This document shows, piece by piece, positions 18,940-27,099 of a stretch of 64,000 nucleotides of DNA. Positions within the stretch are counted from its first letter, which is position 1, and every line of letters starts with the position of its first letter. Source of the DNA: Leptotrichia hofstadii (GTDB lineage Bacteria; Fusobacteriota; Fusobacteriia; Fusobacteriales; Leptotrichiaceae); the NCBI RefSeq assembly GCF_007990525.1, contig NZ_AP019823.1:1426001-1490000 (forward strand). The letters run 5' to 3'. The notes beneath the pieces were generated by a model that searched no databases, was not told where the DNA came from, and saw nothing but the letters and a program-made list of their open reading frames with translations. The translations under genes and the position numbers were made by a program.

Positions 18940-19236
18940 TTAGAATAGTTCACTATGACTACCTGATGCTAATAAAATCAATATTAATTTATCTTCAACT
19001 ATCTCGTAGATTAATAACCAATCTGAAGTTATATTACATTCTCTTGCCCCGTCATAATTATTGACTAATTTATGATCCTTGTTTTTAGGAGGAAGTTTTT
19101 CTCCTTTTGCTAATATTGAGATTATACTTTCTAATAATTTTAAATCTTTTTTCTGTTTTTTTAGATTTTTTAAATGTTTTTTAAATTTCCCAGTAAGAAT
19201 AATAGAATATTTATACTCTTCTTTTTTACCCTTCAT
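18940..19236 (-). CDS. YafQ/RelE-family mRNA interferase toxin
   Basis: I start at the ATG at 19236, behind GGGAG and overlapping the antitoxin gene by 11 bases; the longer frame is not needed. The 98-residue product aligns along its whole length with YafQ, ending DWLLIYEI...GSHSELF. YafQ cuts ribosome-bound mRNA. Of its proposed active residues, H55, D72, W73, H94 and F98 are kept, but the histidine in the RECHI motif is asparagine here (N68). Activity may be altered. The partner is the DinJ/RelB-like antitoxin directly upstream. Confidence 0.88.
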   Translation of the reverse strand: MKGKKEEYKYSIILTGKFKKHLKNLKKQKKDLKLLESIISILAKGEKLPPKNKDHKLVNNYDGARECNITSDWLLIYEIVEDKLILILLASGSHSELF

Positions 19237-19516
19237 AATCTTCTCCCAAGACATCTTTAAACATATCTTCTGGACTACTGTACGATTTATAATTTGAAGG
19301 ATTTTTCTTAATTTGTTTAGCTTCTTCAAATGCTTGAGCCAATTCTGAATTTTCAGGTAAAGAATTTATATAAAATGGTATGCCTTTTTCTCTTATAGCT
19401 TGTTTCAAAAATATATTAATTGCTGTACTAAGACTTAATCCTAAATCTTTAAATAATTCCTGTGCTTCTTTTTTAGTTTTCTCATCTATCTTTATACTTG
19501 TATTAACTGTTGCCAT
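19226..19516 (-). CDS. RelB/DinJ-family antitoxin
   Basis: The 96-residue protein has an N-terminal ribbon-helix-helix (NTSIKIDEKTKKEAQELF, then LGLSLSTAINIFLKQAI) that should bind DNA as a dimer. A C-terminal acidic region is likely to wrap the toxin. It precedes and overlaps the YafQ-like toxin gene in the standard antitoxin-first order. A TTGACA/TATAAT promoter and a small palindrome lie just upstream, so autoregulation is expected. Confidence 0.9.
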   Translation of the reverse strand: MATVNTSIKIDEKTKKEAQELFKDLGLSLSTAINIFLKQAIREKGIPFYINSLPENSELAQAFEEAKQIKKNPSNYKSYSSPEDMFKDVLGEDYEG

Positions 19517-19540
19517 AAAATATCACTTCCTTTTATATTT

Positions 19541-19570
19541 ATTATACATACAAAGTATATCTTTTGTCAA
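19541..19570 (-). promoter_or_regulatory. Promoter and operator of the toxin-antitoxin pair
   Basis: Minus strand TTGACA (19565-19570), an 18-base spacer and TATAAT (19541-19546). The spacer contains the inverted repeat ATAC-TTT-GTAT (19548-19558), well placed for an antitoxin ribbon-helix-helix operator. Confidence 0.75.
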
Positions 19571-19591
19571 TCAATTAGTTTATAGTAATGT

Positions 19592-20536
19592 CTATTTATG
19601 CCAATCTTTTGGAAAATCCATTTTATATAAAATATCATTTATATCTATAATATCTTTTAGTTTAAATTCAAGTAAACTTAATAATTCTCGTAACTTTTTT
19701 GTTAGACTTTCATATTCTTCTTTTGATAAAAATAATTTAAGTCCCTCGTATATCGTAAATAATTTTTGTTTCTTATTATTTGTTATCCCCATAATATTAT
19801 TTATATTTACAATATTTTTTGATGAAAAATCGTACATTCTTTCATTATGTGCTGCTATGTTTCTAAATAATGAACTTGCACGTAAAAAAGTTTTTATAAA
19901 ATTATTATTTAATTTAGGTAAATTTGTGTACTCATTTTTATACAAATTTCTAAAATGACTTATTATTTTATTTTGTACTCTATTTTCCAAAATCAAATAA
20001 AATCTGCTCATTTCTCCAAATGTAAAAAAATTAATTACTATCCAAAATGGTATATTATCTTTTGTTGTACTATAATGCTTTATTATACTATTGCTTTTGT
20101 TATTTCTTAAAAAATTTAGTTTTTTTACTAAATGTGAAATAAGATGTGTATTTTCATTTCTAATTCCAACATAATAATTATCAAGTTCCAAATAACTTTC
20201 TTTATTTGTATAGCATTCCGAATAATAATATGCAATTGCCGTTTTAAAAACTCTTTCCAATTGTGTCAAAACATCAAAAAACAACATTCTCAAACTTTTA
20301 TCAAAATCATACAATGCTTTCAAATGATTAAAATGAACTCCCGATTTATAAATATCATTTCCGTTTAAATCTTTCCCTTTTAAAAAAGGTTCTTTATAAA
20401 AATTTATAATAGAATAATAATTATACCTCATTAAATAATAAATTGTTTCATCATCAGTTTTTACCCGTAATTTACCTCCGTTTTCTCCATTTAAAATCTC
20501 AACTTGTTCCTTAAAAGTTTTAAATGGCTTATCCAT
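19592..20536 (-). CDS. Abi_2 (AbiD/AbiF-type) HEPN-domain abortive infection protein
   Basis: Abi_2 proteins stop phage growth by killing or arresting the infected cell; the fold is HEPN, often an RNase. The C-terminal half carries the diagnostic RNIAAHNERMYD, an R-x4-H motif (R225, H230 with my start). The N-terminal KTFKEQVEIL and YSIINFYK blocks match the family. I start at 20536 behind GGGGGAAAGGGA, giving 314 residues. A structured RNA with its own promoter and terminator ends 30 bases upstream, an arrangement known for AbiF. Codon use is strongly AT-rich, compatible with recent gain. Confidence 0.85.
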   Translation of the reverse strand: MDKPFKTFKEQVEILNGENGGKLRVKTDDETIYYLMRYNYYSIINFYKEPFLKGKDLNGNDIYKSGVHFNHLKALYDFDKSLRMLFFDVLTQLERVFKTAIAYYYSECYTNKESYLELDNYYVGIRNENTHLISHLVKKLNFLRNNKSNSIIKHYSTTKDNIPFWIVINFFTFGEMSRFYLILENRVQNKIISHFRNLYKNEYTNLPKLNNNFIKTFLRASSLFRNIAAHNERMYDFSSKNIVNINNIMGITNNKKQKLFTIYEGLKLFLSKEEYESLTKKLRELLSLLEFKLKDIIDINDILYKMDFPKDWHK

Positions 20537-20564
20537 TCCCTTTCCCCCTTTTATCTCAAAAATG

Positions 20565-20652
20565 CAAAAAAGCCCTATCAAAATTGAAAGAGCTTTTTCT
20601 ACAGTCTACAACAACGCACAGTTAAGTGGGTTATTCTTGTAGTACGATCACT
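20565..20652 (-). ncRNA. Structured small RNA in front of the Abi gene (abiF-RNA-like)
   Basis: A consensus promoter (20659-20687) fixes the 5' end near 20652. The RNA then holds CTACAA paired with TTGTAG around a loop containing a small CAC/GTG hairpin. It ends in AAGCTCT paired with AGGGCTT (20570-20595) followed by six T residues, an intrinsic terminator. The unit is about 88 nt and lies just before an Abi_2 gene. The literature describes conserved abiF motif RNAs in this position; whether this one belongs to that family needs a covariance search. Confidence 0.65.
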
Positions 20653-20658
20653 AAAATT

Positions 20659-20687
20659 ATTATACTCTATATTTTGATATTTGTCAA
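20659..20687 (-). promoter_or_regulatory. Consensus promoter of the Abi-linked RNA
   Basis: Minus strand TTGACA (20682-20687), a 17-base spacer and TATAAT (20659-20664): a perfect match to the sigma-70 consensus. Confidence 0.85.
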
Positions 20688-20705
20688 ATGTAAAAAACTT
20701 TCATT

Positions 20706-20725
20706 TTGCCAAGTAAATTTGGCAA
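20706..20725. terminator. Inverted repeat after the membrane-protein gene, weak terminator
   Basis: TTGCCAA and TTGGCAA form a seven-base-pair stem about 145 bases past the stop at 20869. The T run on the minus strand is offset by several bases, so termination may be incomplete. Confidence 0.45.
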
Positions 20726-20760
20726 CTCTTTTAATAACTTAATTTCAAATCATCACCTGA

Positions 20761-20850
20761 TTAAGCCCAACCACTATTTTCCAATATGTTGTTTTTTATA
20801 CTTGCAAATCGTTTCTTGTATTTTTTATATTCGCTTTCTATAAATAACAC
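20761..20850 (-). CDS. Short ORF or gene remnant, 29 residues
   Basis: A GTG-initiated frame reads IESEYKKYKKRFASIKNN then ILENSGWA and stop. The composition looks like genuine coding sequence (basic, amphipathic, ending in a clear stop), unlike the surrounding spacer. There is no convincing ribosome site. It may be the tail of a gene deleted when the defence genes were assembled here. I do not recognise a family. Confidence 0.25.
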   Translation of the reverse strand: MLFIESEYKKYKKRFASIKNNILENSGWA

Positions 20851-20868
20851 CTACATTCTTTAATTTTT

Positions 20869-22695
20869 TTAATAATAAGATTTTTTACATTTATCACTAT
20901 CAATAAAAGTAACTATTCCACCTTTTGAATTAAATTCAACATTTAATTTACAATTTTTAGTTAAATTATATCTTCCTTCTTTAAGAGTTACTTTTCTTAA
21001 AGTATTTGGTTCTAATTTATAGAACTCCTCCTTATCCGAGTATAAATCTATACTTATTTCTCTGTCTGATAGATTAGTTAAAATATAATCATACTCTTTA
21101 GGGAAAGATTTAAATTGACTTTGCTGATTAACAACACCACAACTTTTTAAATCAATTATTCCAATTTCTGAATCAGAATTAATAGTAAATTGACATTTAG
21201 TACCATCATTTTTTTCTATGCTATGTTCACCTGCTTTTAATGTTATTTTTTTTGAAGAATATGATTCTAATATGTAATTGTAATCTGCTGTTGTATCTAA
21301 TTTTATTTTCATTTCTTTATCAGTTGAATTATTTAAAGTATATTTTTTTAAACCTTTGTCTAATACATCATTCTGTCTTATTCCATCTTTATTAATCCAT
21401 ATTACAACTAATGATATTATTGAAGCAAATAATATAATTAAAAAAAAACATATTTTAGGATTCTTCTTTTTATTTTCTACTAAATATTTTAATTTATATT
21501 TTGTAATAAACTCTTCTTCATTTATAAAAATCCATTTATTTTCTTCTTTTTTTAGAATAGAAAAAAAATCAAATGAATATACATCTCCAAGTTTAATATT
21601 GATATTATTTTCAAAAATTTTTTTTAATTTTAATTTTGCAGGAAAAACTAAAAAAGATTCATCATTATCATTTTTATCTTCATGTAAATTAAAGTAATCA
21701 AATTCTAAATTAAAAACTATACCACTAGTGTTTTCATTTAATTCATTTTGATTTATGCTTAATAAATTTGATATTTTTTGTTTCTCTTCATTAAATAAAT
21801 ATTGTGAAATACTATCATATGTATAATTTGTAGCGGAAATTTTCATTAAATTATCTATCATCAATTCAGAAATTTTTTTTTCAACCATTAAATAATTTTC
21901 AATTTCAATTAATTCTTCAAATTGTACACGAATAAAATCTTTTAAAAAATGTTCTTTTAACCAAATTAATATTTTCAAAATAAAATATCCTAAAAAATAA
22001 ATTAATATTATAAAAGGTATTAAATCAATCCATTCAGATTTTTCATTTGTTTTAATATATTGACTGACTAAAATAGATAATACCGATGTAATCAAAGATA
22101 TATTAATATTAATCTTTTTATCAATTGATTTTCTCTTATCTTCTAATTCTTTTAATAAATTATCTATATTTTTCGATTCTATTATAAAATTTTTATCAAT
22201 ATGCTCTTTATATAAATTGTTAATTCTGTTATTAATTTGAACTCTATCATCAAAAAAATCTACAATATCATTTTTTCCAAGTTTTAATTTTGACTTTAAA
22301 TATTTAGAGTAATACCAGTATACCCAAAGTAATGATAAATTGGTTGTAACTAATACAATACTAATCCATGTTTTAAAAAAATCTATATTATTAAATAAAT
22401 AGTTTTTTATCTTTGGTGTAAGAAATAACTCTAATTTAGAAAAATCTGTATTATTAAATAAATAATTCATTAATTTTAATATTTTTTTTAGCATAGGAAA
22501 TAACTCCCATTCAAAATAATCTATATTATTGAATAAGAAATATATTATTCCTGTTAAAATAATTGGAACTATTAAAATAATTATAATAAATATTCTAGGA
22601 AATTTTTGTTTAAAGAAATAATTAGAATTGTGTTTCAATTTTTCTTCTATTAAAGTCTCAATATGAAAGATTTTTGATTTATTTACACCGAACAT
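20869..22695 (-). CDS. Five-helix membrane protein with duplicated C-terminal module, function unknown
   Basis: I do not recognise a named family. The ATG at 22695 (GGAG eight bases before) overlaps the nrdE end by 13 bases. About five membrane helices are seen: near residues 33-55, 110-130, two around 200-260, and one near 415-435. Between the first two, the motif YLFNNxDF occurs three times. The last 160 residues, beyond the final helix, contain two related modules of about 70 residues (roughly 450-519 and 537-608), each with a YxLxN-S-D-x-E start, a TLKxG centre and a cysteine near the end. Very AT-rich. It may be a membrane effector or sensor paired with the SIR2 protein. Confidence 0.7.
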   Translation of the reverse strand: MFGVNKSKIFHIETLIEEKLKHNSNYFFKQKFPRIFIIIILIVPIILTGIIYFLFNNIDYFEWELFPMLKKILKLMNYLFNNTDFSKLELFLTPKIKNYLFNNIDFFKTWISIVLVTTNLSLLWVYWYYSKYLKSKLKLGKNDIVDFFDDRVQINNRINNLYKEHIDKNFIIESKNIDNLLKELEDKRKSIDKKININISLITSVLSILVSQYIKTNEKSEWIDLIPFIILIYFLGYFILKILIWLKEHFLKDFIRVQFEELIEIENYLMVEKKISELMIDNLMKISATNYTYDSISQYLFNEEKQKISNLLSINQNELNENTSGIVFNLEFDYFNLHEDKNDNDESFLVFPAKLKLKKIFENNINIKLGDVYSFDFFSILKKEENKWIFINEEEFITKYKLKYLVENKKKNPKICFFLIILFASIISLVVIWINKDGIRQNDVLDKGLKKYTLNNSTDKEMKIKLDTTADYNYILESYSSKKITLKAGEHSIEKNDGTKCQFTINSDSEIGIIDLKSCGVVNQQSQFKSFPKEYDYILTNLSDREISIDLYSDKEEFYKLEPNTLRKVTLKEGRYNLTKNCKLNVEFNSKGGIVTFIDSDKCKKSYY

Positions 22696-24782
22696 GAAAT
22701 ACACTCCTCAATCGTAGCCTTTCTTGTTCTTGTATAATAAAGCGACTTCAATCCCAGCCTATGTGCATAAATATAAAGTCTAGCCAAATCTCTAGTGCTG
22801 TCCGTACTCTTTGTATACAAAATAGTCGAAATACCTTGATCTACGTGTCTTTGAATTACAGAAATCAGTTTCAAGATATTTTTTTGATCCATATCGTATG
22901 CTGACTTATAGAAGAAGTAGTTGTCGTTTGTCAGGTACGGCATTGGGTAGAAAGTTGTGCTGTCTCCGTATTCTCTCACTTCGATTGTGTCAACTACTGG
23001 CATTACTGAGGCTGTGGAGTTCATTATGTAGGATGTTGACTGGTTTGGTGCGATTGCCATTCGGTAGGCGTTGTAGACTCCGTGTTTCATTACTTTCTCT
23101 TTTAGGTTTGCCCAGTCTTCTTTTGTTGGGATGTAGATTCCTTCAAATAGCTGTTTTATTTTTTCTGTTTGAGGCATGTATTCTTTTGTAATATATTTGT
23201 CAAAATAGTTTCCGTTGGCGTATTCAGATTTTTCAAAATCCTTGAAAGTTTCGCCTTTTTCCTTTGCAATTTCCATCGAACGTTCCAATGAATAGAAATT
23301 TACCATCATAAAGAATACATTACAGAAGTCAAGCGCTTCCTTGCTTTCATACATAATAAAGTTTTTAGCCAGGTATCCATGCAGGTTCATTGCTCCCAGC
23401 CCTACTGAGTGCAGTTCGTCGTTTGCTTTTTTTATTGACGGAACAATATCAATGTTTGTTAAGTCTGATACCATTGTAAGTGAATCAATCGCCGCTTTTG
23501 TGGCTTCTTTTACTCTCTTATTTTCCATTACAGTTGCAATATTTAATGAACCTAAATTACATGAAATTCCACGTCTTATCGTGTCTTCCTCATAATATGC
23601 ATTAATATCTGAAACTTCTGATAATTGCATAATTTCAGTACACAAATTTGAGAACTTAACTGTTCCGATTTCTTTTAATGCGTGTTCCTTATTTGCATTA
23701 TCTTTAAAGAATAAATAAGGGTACCCGCTTTCCTTTTGCGTTTGAGAAATTTTTACAAGAAGTTCCCTTGCATTTATTTTTTTCTTTTTAACATTTGGAT
23801 TATCAACCAGTTTTTCATACATTTCATTCATATCCATCTCATCCAGATATTGTCCATATTCTAGGAATACTGTGTGTGGATTGAATGTGTAGCAAACTTC
23901 ATCTTCCATTGCCAACTGCATAAACTTGTCTGGAACGATAACTCCGATTGACAATGATTTTATCCTAATTTTTTCATCTACATTTATTTTTTTACTATCC
24001 AAAAATTCATTAATATCAGAATGGAAGACATTCAAATAAACAGCTCCAGCTCCAGCTCTTTGCCCCAGCTGATTTGCATACGAAAAAATATCCTCCAAAA
24101 TCTTCATAATTGGTAAAACCCCAGAAGCTCTGCCTTCAACTCCTTTTATTGACTCTCCTCTTGCCCTTACTTTAGAAAGGTTAATCGAAACTCCTCCACC
24201 AATCGAAGAAAGTTTCATTGAAGAATCAAAAACATATCCAATCCCGCTCAAATTATCTCCCATTTCATCAAGAAAACAAGAAACAAGCTCTCCAGAACGT
24301 TTTTTACCAGAATTTAAAAAAGTTGGCGTAGCAGGCTGATATTCTTGATTTATCAACATCAAAGCATACTCTTTTGCCTTTTCAACATTTCCCTGTGCCA
24401 AATAAAGCGAAACTGTCGCAATCCTATCTTCATATCTTTCCAAAAATTTCTCTCCAGTATCATCCATCAAAGCATAACTTTGATAAAACTTAGATGCACT
24501 CATAAACGAAGCAAATCTAAACTTCTTATCGTAAACCAGCTTAAATACTTCCTTTATCTCATCATGGCTATACATCTCATAAAAATCAATATAATAATCA
24601 TTTTTTATCAAATATCTCATCTTTTCCTCAAGATTGTGAAAAAACACCGTATTTTTGTTCACATAATCTACAAAATACGAATAAACAGCCTCCTTATCTT
24701 TCTCCAGCTGAAAATCCTCCCCTTGTTTTACCATTATCTCGTTATTTAGGTATATCCATTTTTTTGCTCTTTTATCTACCAT
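22683..24782 (-). CDS. nrdE: Class Ib ribonucleotide reductase large subunit NrdE
   Basis: NrdE reduces ribonucleoside diphosphates to deoxyribonucleotides. In 699 residues the catalytic set is complete: the thiyl-radical motif NLCTE (N379, C381, E383), the redox pair C169 and C408, the radical-transfer YTRTRKAT near the end, and the C-terminal C694-x2-C697 pair that NrdH re-reduces. There is no N-terminal ATP-cone, as expected for class Ib. The start has AGGAG about nine bases upstream. The SIR2 gene lies 21 bases before it and the membrane-protein gene overlaps its end, so these genes should share one mRNA. Confidence 0.96.
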   Translation of the reverse strand: MVDKRAKKWIYLNNEIMVKQGEDFQLEKDKEAVYSYFVDYVNKNTVFFHNLEEKMRYLIKNDYYIDFYEMYSHDEIKEVFKLVYDKKFRFASFMSASKFYQSYALMDDTGEKFLERYEDRIATVSLYLAQGNVEKAKEYALMLINQEYQPATPTFLNSGKKRSGELVSCFLDEMGDNLSGIGYVFDSSMKLSSIGGGVSINLSKVRARGESIKGVEGRASGVLPIMKILEDIFSYANQLGQRAGAGAVYLNVFHSDINEFLDSKKINVDEKIRIKSLSIGVIVPDKFMQLAMEDEVCYTFNPHTVFLEYGQYLDEMDMNEMYEKLVDNPNVKKKKINARELLVKISQTQKESGYPYLFFKDNANKEHALKEIGTVKFSNLCTEIMQLSEVSDINAYYEEDTIRRGISCNLGSLNIATVMENKRVKEATKAAIDSLTMVSDLTNIDIVPSIKKANDELHSVGLGAMNLHGYLAKNFIMYESKEALDFCNVFFMMVNFYSLERSMEIAKEKGETFKDFEKSEYANGNYFDKYITKEYMPQTEKIKQLFEGIYIPTKEDWANLKEKVMKHGVYNAYRMAIAPNQSTSYIMNSTASVMPVVDTIEVREYGDSTTFYPMPYLTNDNYFFYKSAYDMDQKNILKLISVIQRHVDQGISTILYTKSTDSTRDLARLYIYAHRLGLKSLYYTRTRKATIEECISCSV

Positions 24783-24803
24783 TTATAATTCTCCTCTATT
24801 TAA

Positions 24804-26375
24804 TTAATTTTTATCATTTAAAAATTCTATTATTTCATCAATGTGTTTAGTTGCAGCAACTAATCCTAATTTATAAATAATTGTTTCGTAGTTAATATTG
24901 TCAGGATTTTCATTTTTTGTGTGATATTCAACTTCTCCTTCTTGTGATTTTGTACTCATATATTTTAATCCAAAACAACTATGAAATTTTTTATATCTCT
25001 CTAAATCATGTTCTAATTTATCTGTTTGAATTGTTCCATTTTCATCTTTCCAATTTTCAAACCAATCTATTACGATAACTTTTTTCTTTTCTTTATCTCT
25101 AAAATCTTCAAAAGTAGCATTTAAATGTATATCATTAAAACCACACCCTATAAATATTACACCTTCTGCTTCTGATACTATTGAAACTAATTTACTAAAA
25201 AATGTTTTAAAAGGATCGTACATAATTTGTTGTTGTTTATCATAACCAATAACTATTGATTGCCGTATAACGTATTCCCCAGCATCTCTTTTTTCTTTTA
25301 AATATGATACATTTTCATTTATTGGCTTAGACAAATCATTTGGAATAGATTTATCCCAAATAATTTTATCATTAATTATTCTATTATGAATAGAACCGTG
25401 TACGTGATATAAAAATTCCCACTTTTTTCTAAATAAAATTTCCTTTTTTAAAAATTCACCATCTTCTTTATTAAATCCAACGAAAAAATCTGAAAATATC
25501 TCATTTAATAGAGGATCATAATTTGTAGTTATTATACCTATTTCAAAATTTTCACATAAACTTTTATAAAATTTTTCTATATTTTGTCTGTTTGTTTTTC
25601 TTTGTTTTTCTTCTTGTTCGACATTTAATACATCAGTTGCAATAATTGAAGATAACCTTCTAGTTACTATCTCAGCAATTTTTTTATATAGTTCTTGAAA
25701 ATCGTCACTACTATATCCCCTTAATTTATCACTATTTTTAATACTAAAAATTTCATCCATTAAGGGTGTATCATTATTATTTCGTAAATATGAACTTAAT
25801 TTTAAACATACAAATGCTATTTCCTCAAAATTAGTAAAATTCTTTATTTCTTCTATATATAAACCTAATTTATGTTCTTGTTTTTGAAATAAATAATTTC
25901 TTAAAAAAGAGATACTTTGTTCAAATGAAAAATCTTCATTGGTTAAAACTCTCTGGATTTTTTCTAATTCTTTTACTAAATCATCATTTCTCAATATCAA
26001 ATTTTTTAATTCCTTTAATTTGTCAATTAAATATATATTGTTTCTATATTTTAGTTTTTCAATTCTATTGTAAAATTTTTTATTGTCTTTTATTTCTTCA
26101 AGTAAAATGGGATTTTTTAATTTTTCTAATTCTTTTTCTAAATTTTTCTTGCTTTTTTCTTTAAGTTCTTTTATTACTTTATCTAATCTTTTTATTTTTT
26201 TATCACTTTTATTATTTAAAATATTCTTAATTACTAAATATAAGTCAAACAGATTTTTGTTAGAATTTTTTAATTGAAATTCTATCACTTCATTTAAACC
26301 GTTCATTAAAGGATAACCAACTTCAACTGAACCTCCTGCCCCCACAACTATCAAAATTTTTTTTTTAGATTTCAC
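24804..26375 (-). CDS. SIR2-domain protein, probable NAD-consuming defence effector
   Basis: A 523-residue SIR2-like protein. The NAD-binding GAGGS is at 12-16, TTNYD at 283-287, a catalytic-type histidine in HVHGS (H326 the best candidate) and GCGFND at 410-415. A long charged helical insertion (about 55-145) separates the first motif from the rest. Proteins of this kind in defence systems (Thoeris ThsA, DSR, SIR2-Argonaute) deplete NAD on phage attack. The start is GTG, overlapping the nrdI stop by four bases (GTGA), so it is coupled to nrdI. No sirtuin zinc cluster is seen, arguing against protein deacetylation. Function by family analogy only. Confidence 0.85.
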   Translation of the reverse strand: MKSKKKILIVVGAGGSVEVGYPLMNGLNEVIEFQLKNSNKNLFDLYLVIKNILNNKSDKKIKRLDKVIKELKEKSKKNLEKELEKLKNPILLEEIKDNKKFYNRIEKLKYRNNIYLIDKLKELKNLILRNDDLVKELEKIQRVLTNEDFSFEQSISFLRNYLFQKQEHKLGLYIEEIKNFTNFEEIAFVCLKLSSYLRNNNDTPLMDEIFSIKNSDKLRGYSSDDFQELYKKIAEIVTRRLSSIIATDVLNVEQEEKQRKTNRQNIEKFYKSLCENFEIGIITTNYDPLLNEIFSDFFVGFNKEDGEFLKKEILFRKKWEFLYHVHGSIHNRIINDKIIWDKSIPNDLSKPINENVSYLKEKRDAGEYVIRQSIVIGYDKQQQIMYDPFKTFFSKLVSIVSEAEGVIFIGCGFNDIHLNATFEDFRDKEKKKVIVIDWFENWKDENGTIQTDKLEHDLERYKKFHSCFGLKYMSTKSQEGEVEYHTKNENPDNINYETIIYKLGLVAATKHIDEIIEFLNDKN

Positions 26376-26764
26376 TTTGTATCATTCCTCTTTTCCAAAT
26401 AATCTATATAATTTTCCACTTCTGTACTTGTTCCTGACAGCTCAAATTTCATTAATACTGGAATTCCGTATTTTTCCTGAATTTTATCAGCTGCTAGTGC
26501 GAAAAATTGTCCCCAGTTTCTGTTTCCGCTAGAACTTACTGATTTTAATAGTTTACTGTTGTTTTCATTTTGTAGAAATTCATTTGTTGTTGCTGGAATT
26601 TCTCCAATTTTTGTTGTGAATGTCAGAAAATGTCCTTCATTTTCGATTACCATAGTTGGATTTATCTTTATAAAATGCCAGTCTGGACGTTGTACTTGCA
26701 TTTTTTTTATGAATCGTTCAACATTTCCTGTTTTTGAATCGTAATATATATACATCGATTTCAC
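26372..26764 (-). CDS. nrdI: Class Ib ribonucleotide reductase flavodoxin NrdI
   Basis: NrdI is a small flavoprotein that makes the oxidant needed to build the manganese-tyrosyl cofactor of NrdF. The 130 residues open with a flavodoxin-type FMN loop (YYDSKTGNVERF), and the later SSGNRNWGQFF segment is characteristic of NrdI. It starts with ATG behind AAGGTG. It comes 336 bases after nrdH, with a hairpin between, and its stop overlaps the GTG of the SIR2 gene. Confidence 0.94.
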   Translation of the reverse strand: MKSMYIYYDSKTGNVERFIKKMQVQRPDWHFIKINPTMVIENEGHFLTFTTKIGEIPATTNEFLQNENNSKLLKSVSSSGNRNWGQFFALAADKIQEKYGIPVLMKFELSGTSTEVENYIDYLEKRNDTK

Positions 26765-26900
26765 CTTGCTTTTTAATATTTATTCTGCCTTTTTATTACT
26801 AAATTTTGTTTTACACATACTTTTTAAAATCAAAAATCCCTAATTATCCTAATTTATTCAATTTTTATAACTTTCAAGTAAATTTAAATATGTAGCAAAA

Positions 26901-27007
26901 CTTCTTTAAAACCTAACTCAAAAGCTATAGCTATTTTACTCAAACCTAAATTTGTATAATTTTTAGTAGTTTAATTTAAAATGGGTTCAAGTATATTTCC
27001 AAATTTT
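26901..27007. repeat. Dispersed intergenic repeat, copy A
   Basis: Shares TTCTTTAAAA, ACTCAAAAGCTAT and a downstream TATAATTTTTAGTAGTTT-like block with the minus strand of 14251-14340, in the same order, with an extra 20 or so bases in the middle. It fills much of the 336-base nrdH-nrdI gap. No gene is visible in that gap. Confidence 0.55.
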
Positions 27008-27020
27008 AGGTATAAAATAT

Positions 27021-27058
27021 ACTCAAAACTAGATATTTTAATAAAAATCGTTTTGAGT
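27021..27058 (-). terminator. Hairpin between nrdH and nrdI, possible attenuator
   Basis: ACTCAAAAC and GTTTTGAGT make a perfect nine-base-pair stem with a 20-base loop, followed on the minus strand by a T-rich tract. It lies about 40 bases past the nrdH stop and could lower expression of the downstream nrdI-SIR2-nrdE genes relative to nrdH. Confidence 0.55.
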
Positions 27059-27099
27059 AGTATTAATTTATTATTTTAAATTGTATTTTAAATTGTTTA

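Noticed and set aside
18940-19329. Longer toxin ORF starting at 19329
   Set aside because: The N-terminal 31 residues overlap the antitoxin gene deeply and do not look like YafQ; the ATG at 19236 has a good ribosome site.
22683-22704. GTG start for the membrane-protein gene at 22704
   Set aside because: The ATG nine bases further in has a better spacing from GGAG, whereas the GTG would directly abut it.
22898-23191. 97-residue plus-strand ORF inside nrdE, rich in Leu and Arg
   Set aside because: A shadow of the strongly supported nrdE frame; composition is unlike proteins of this genome.
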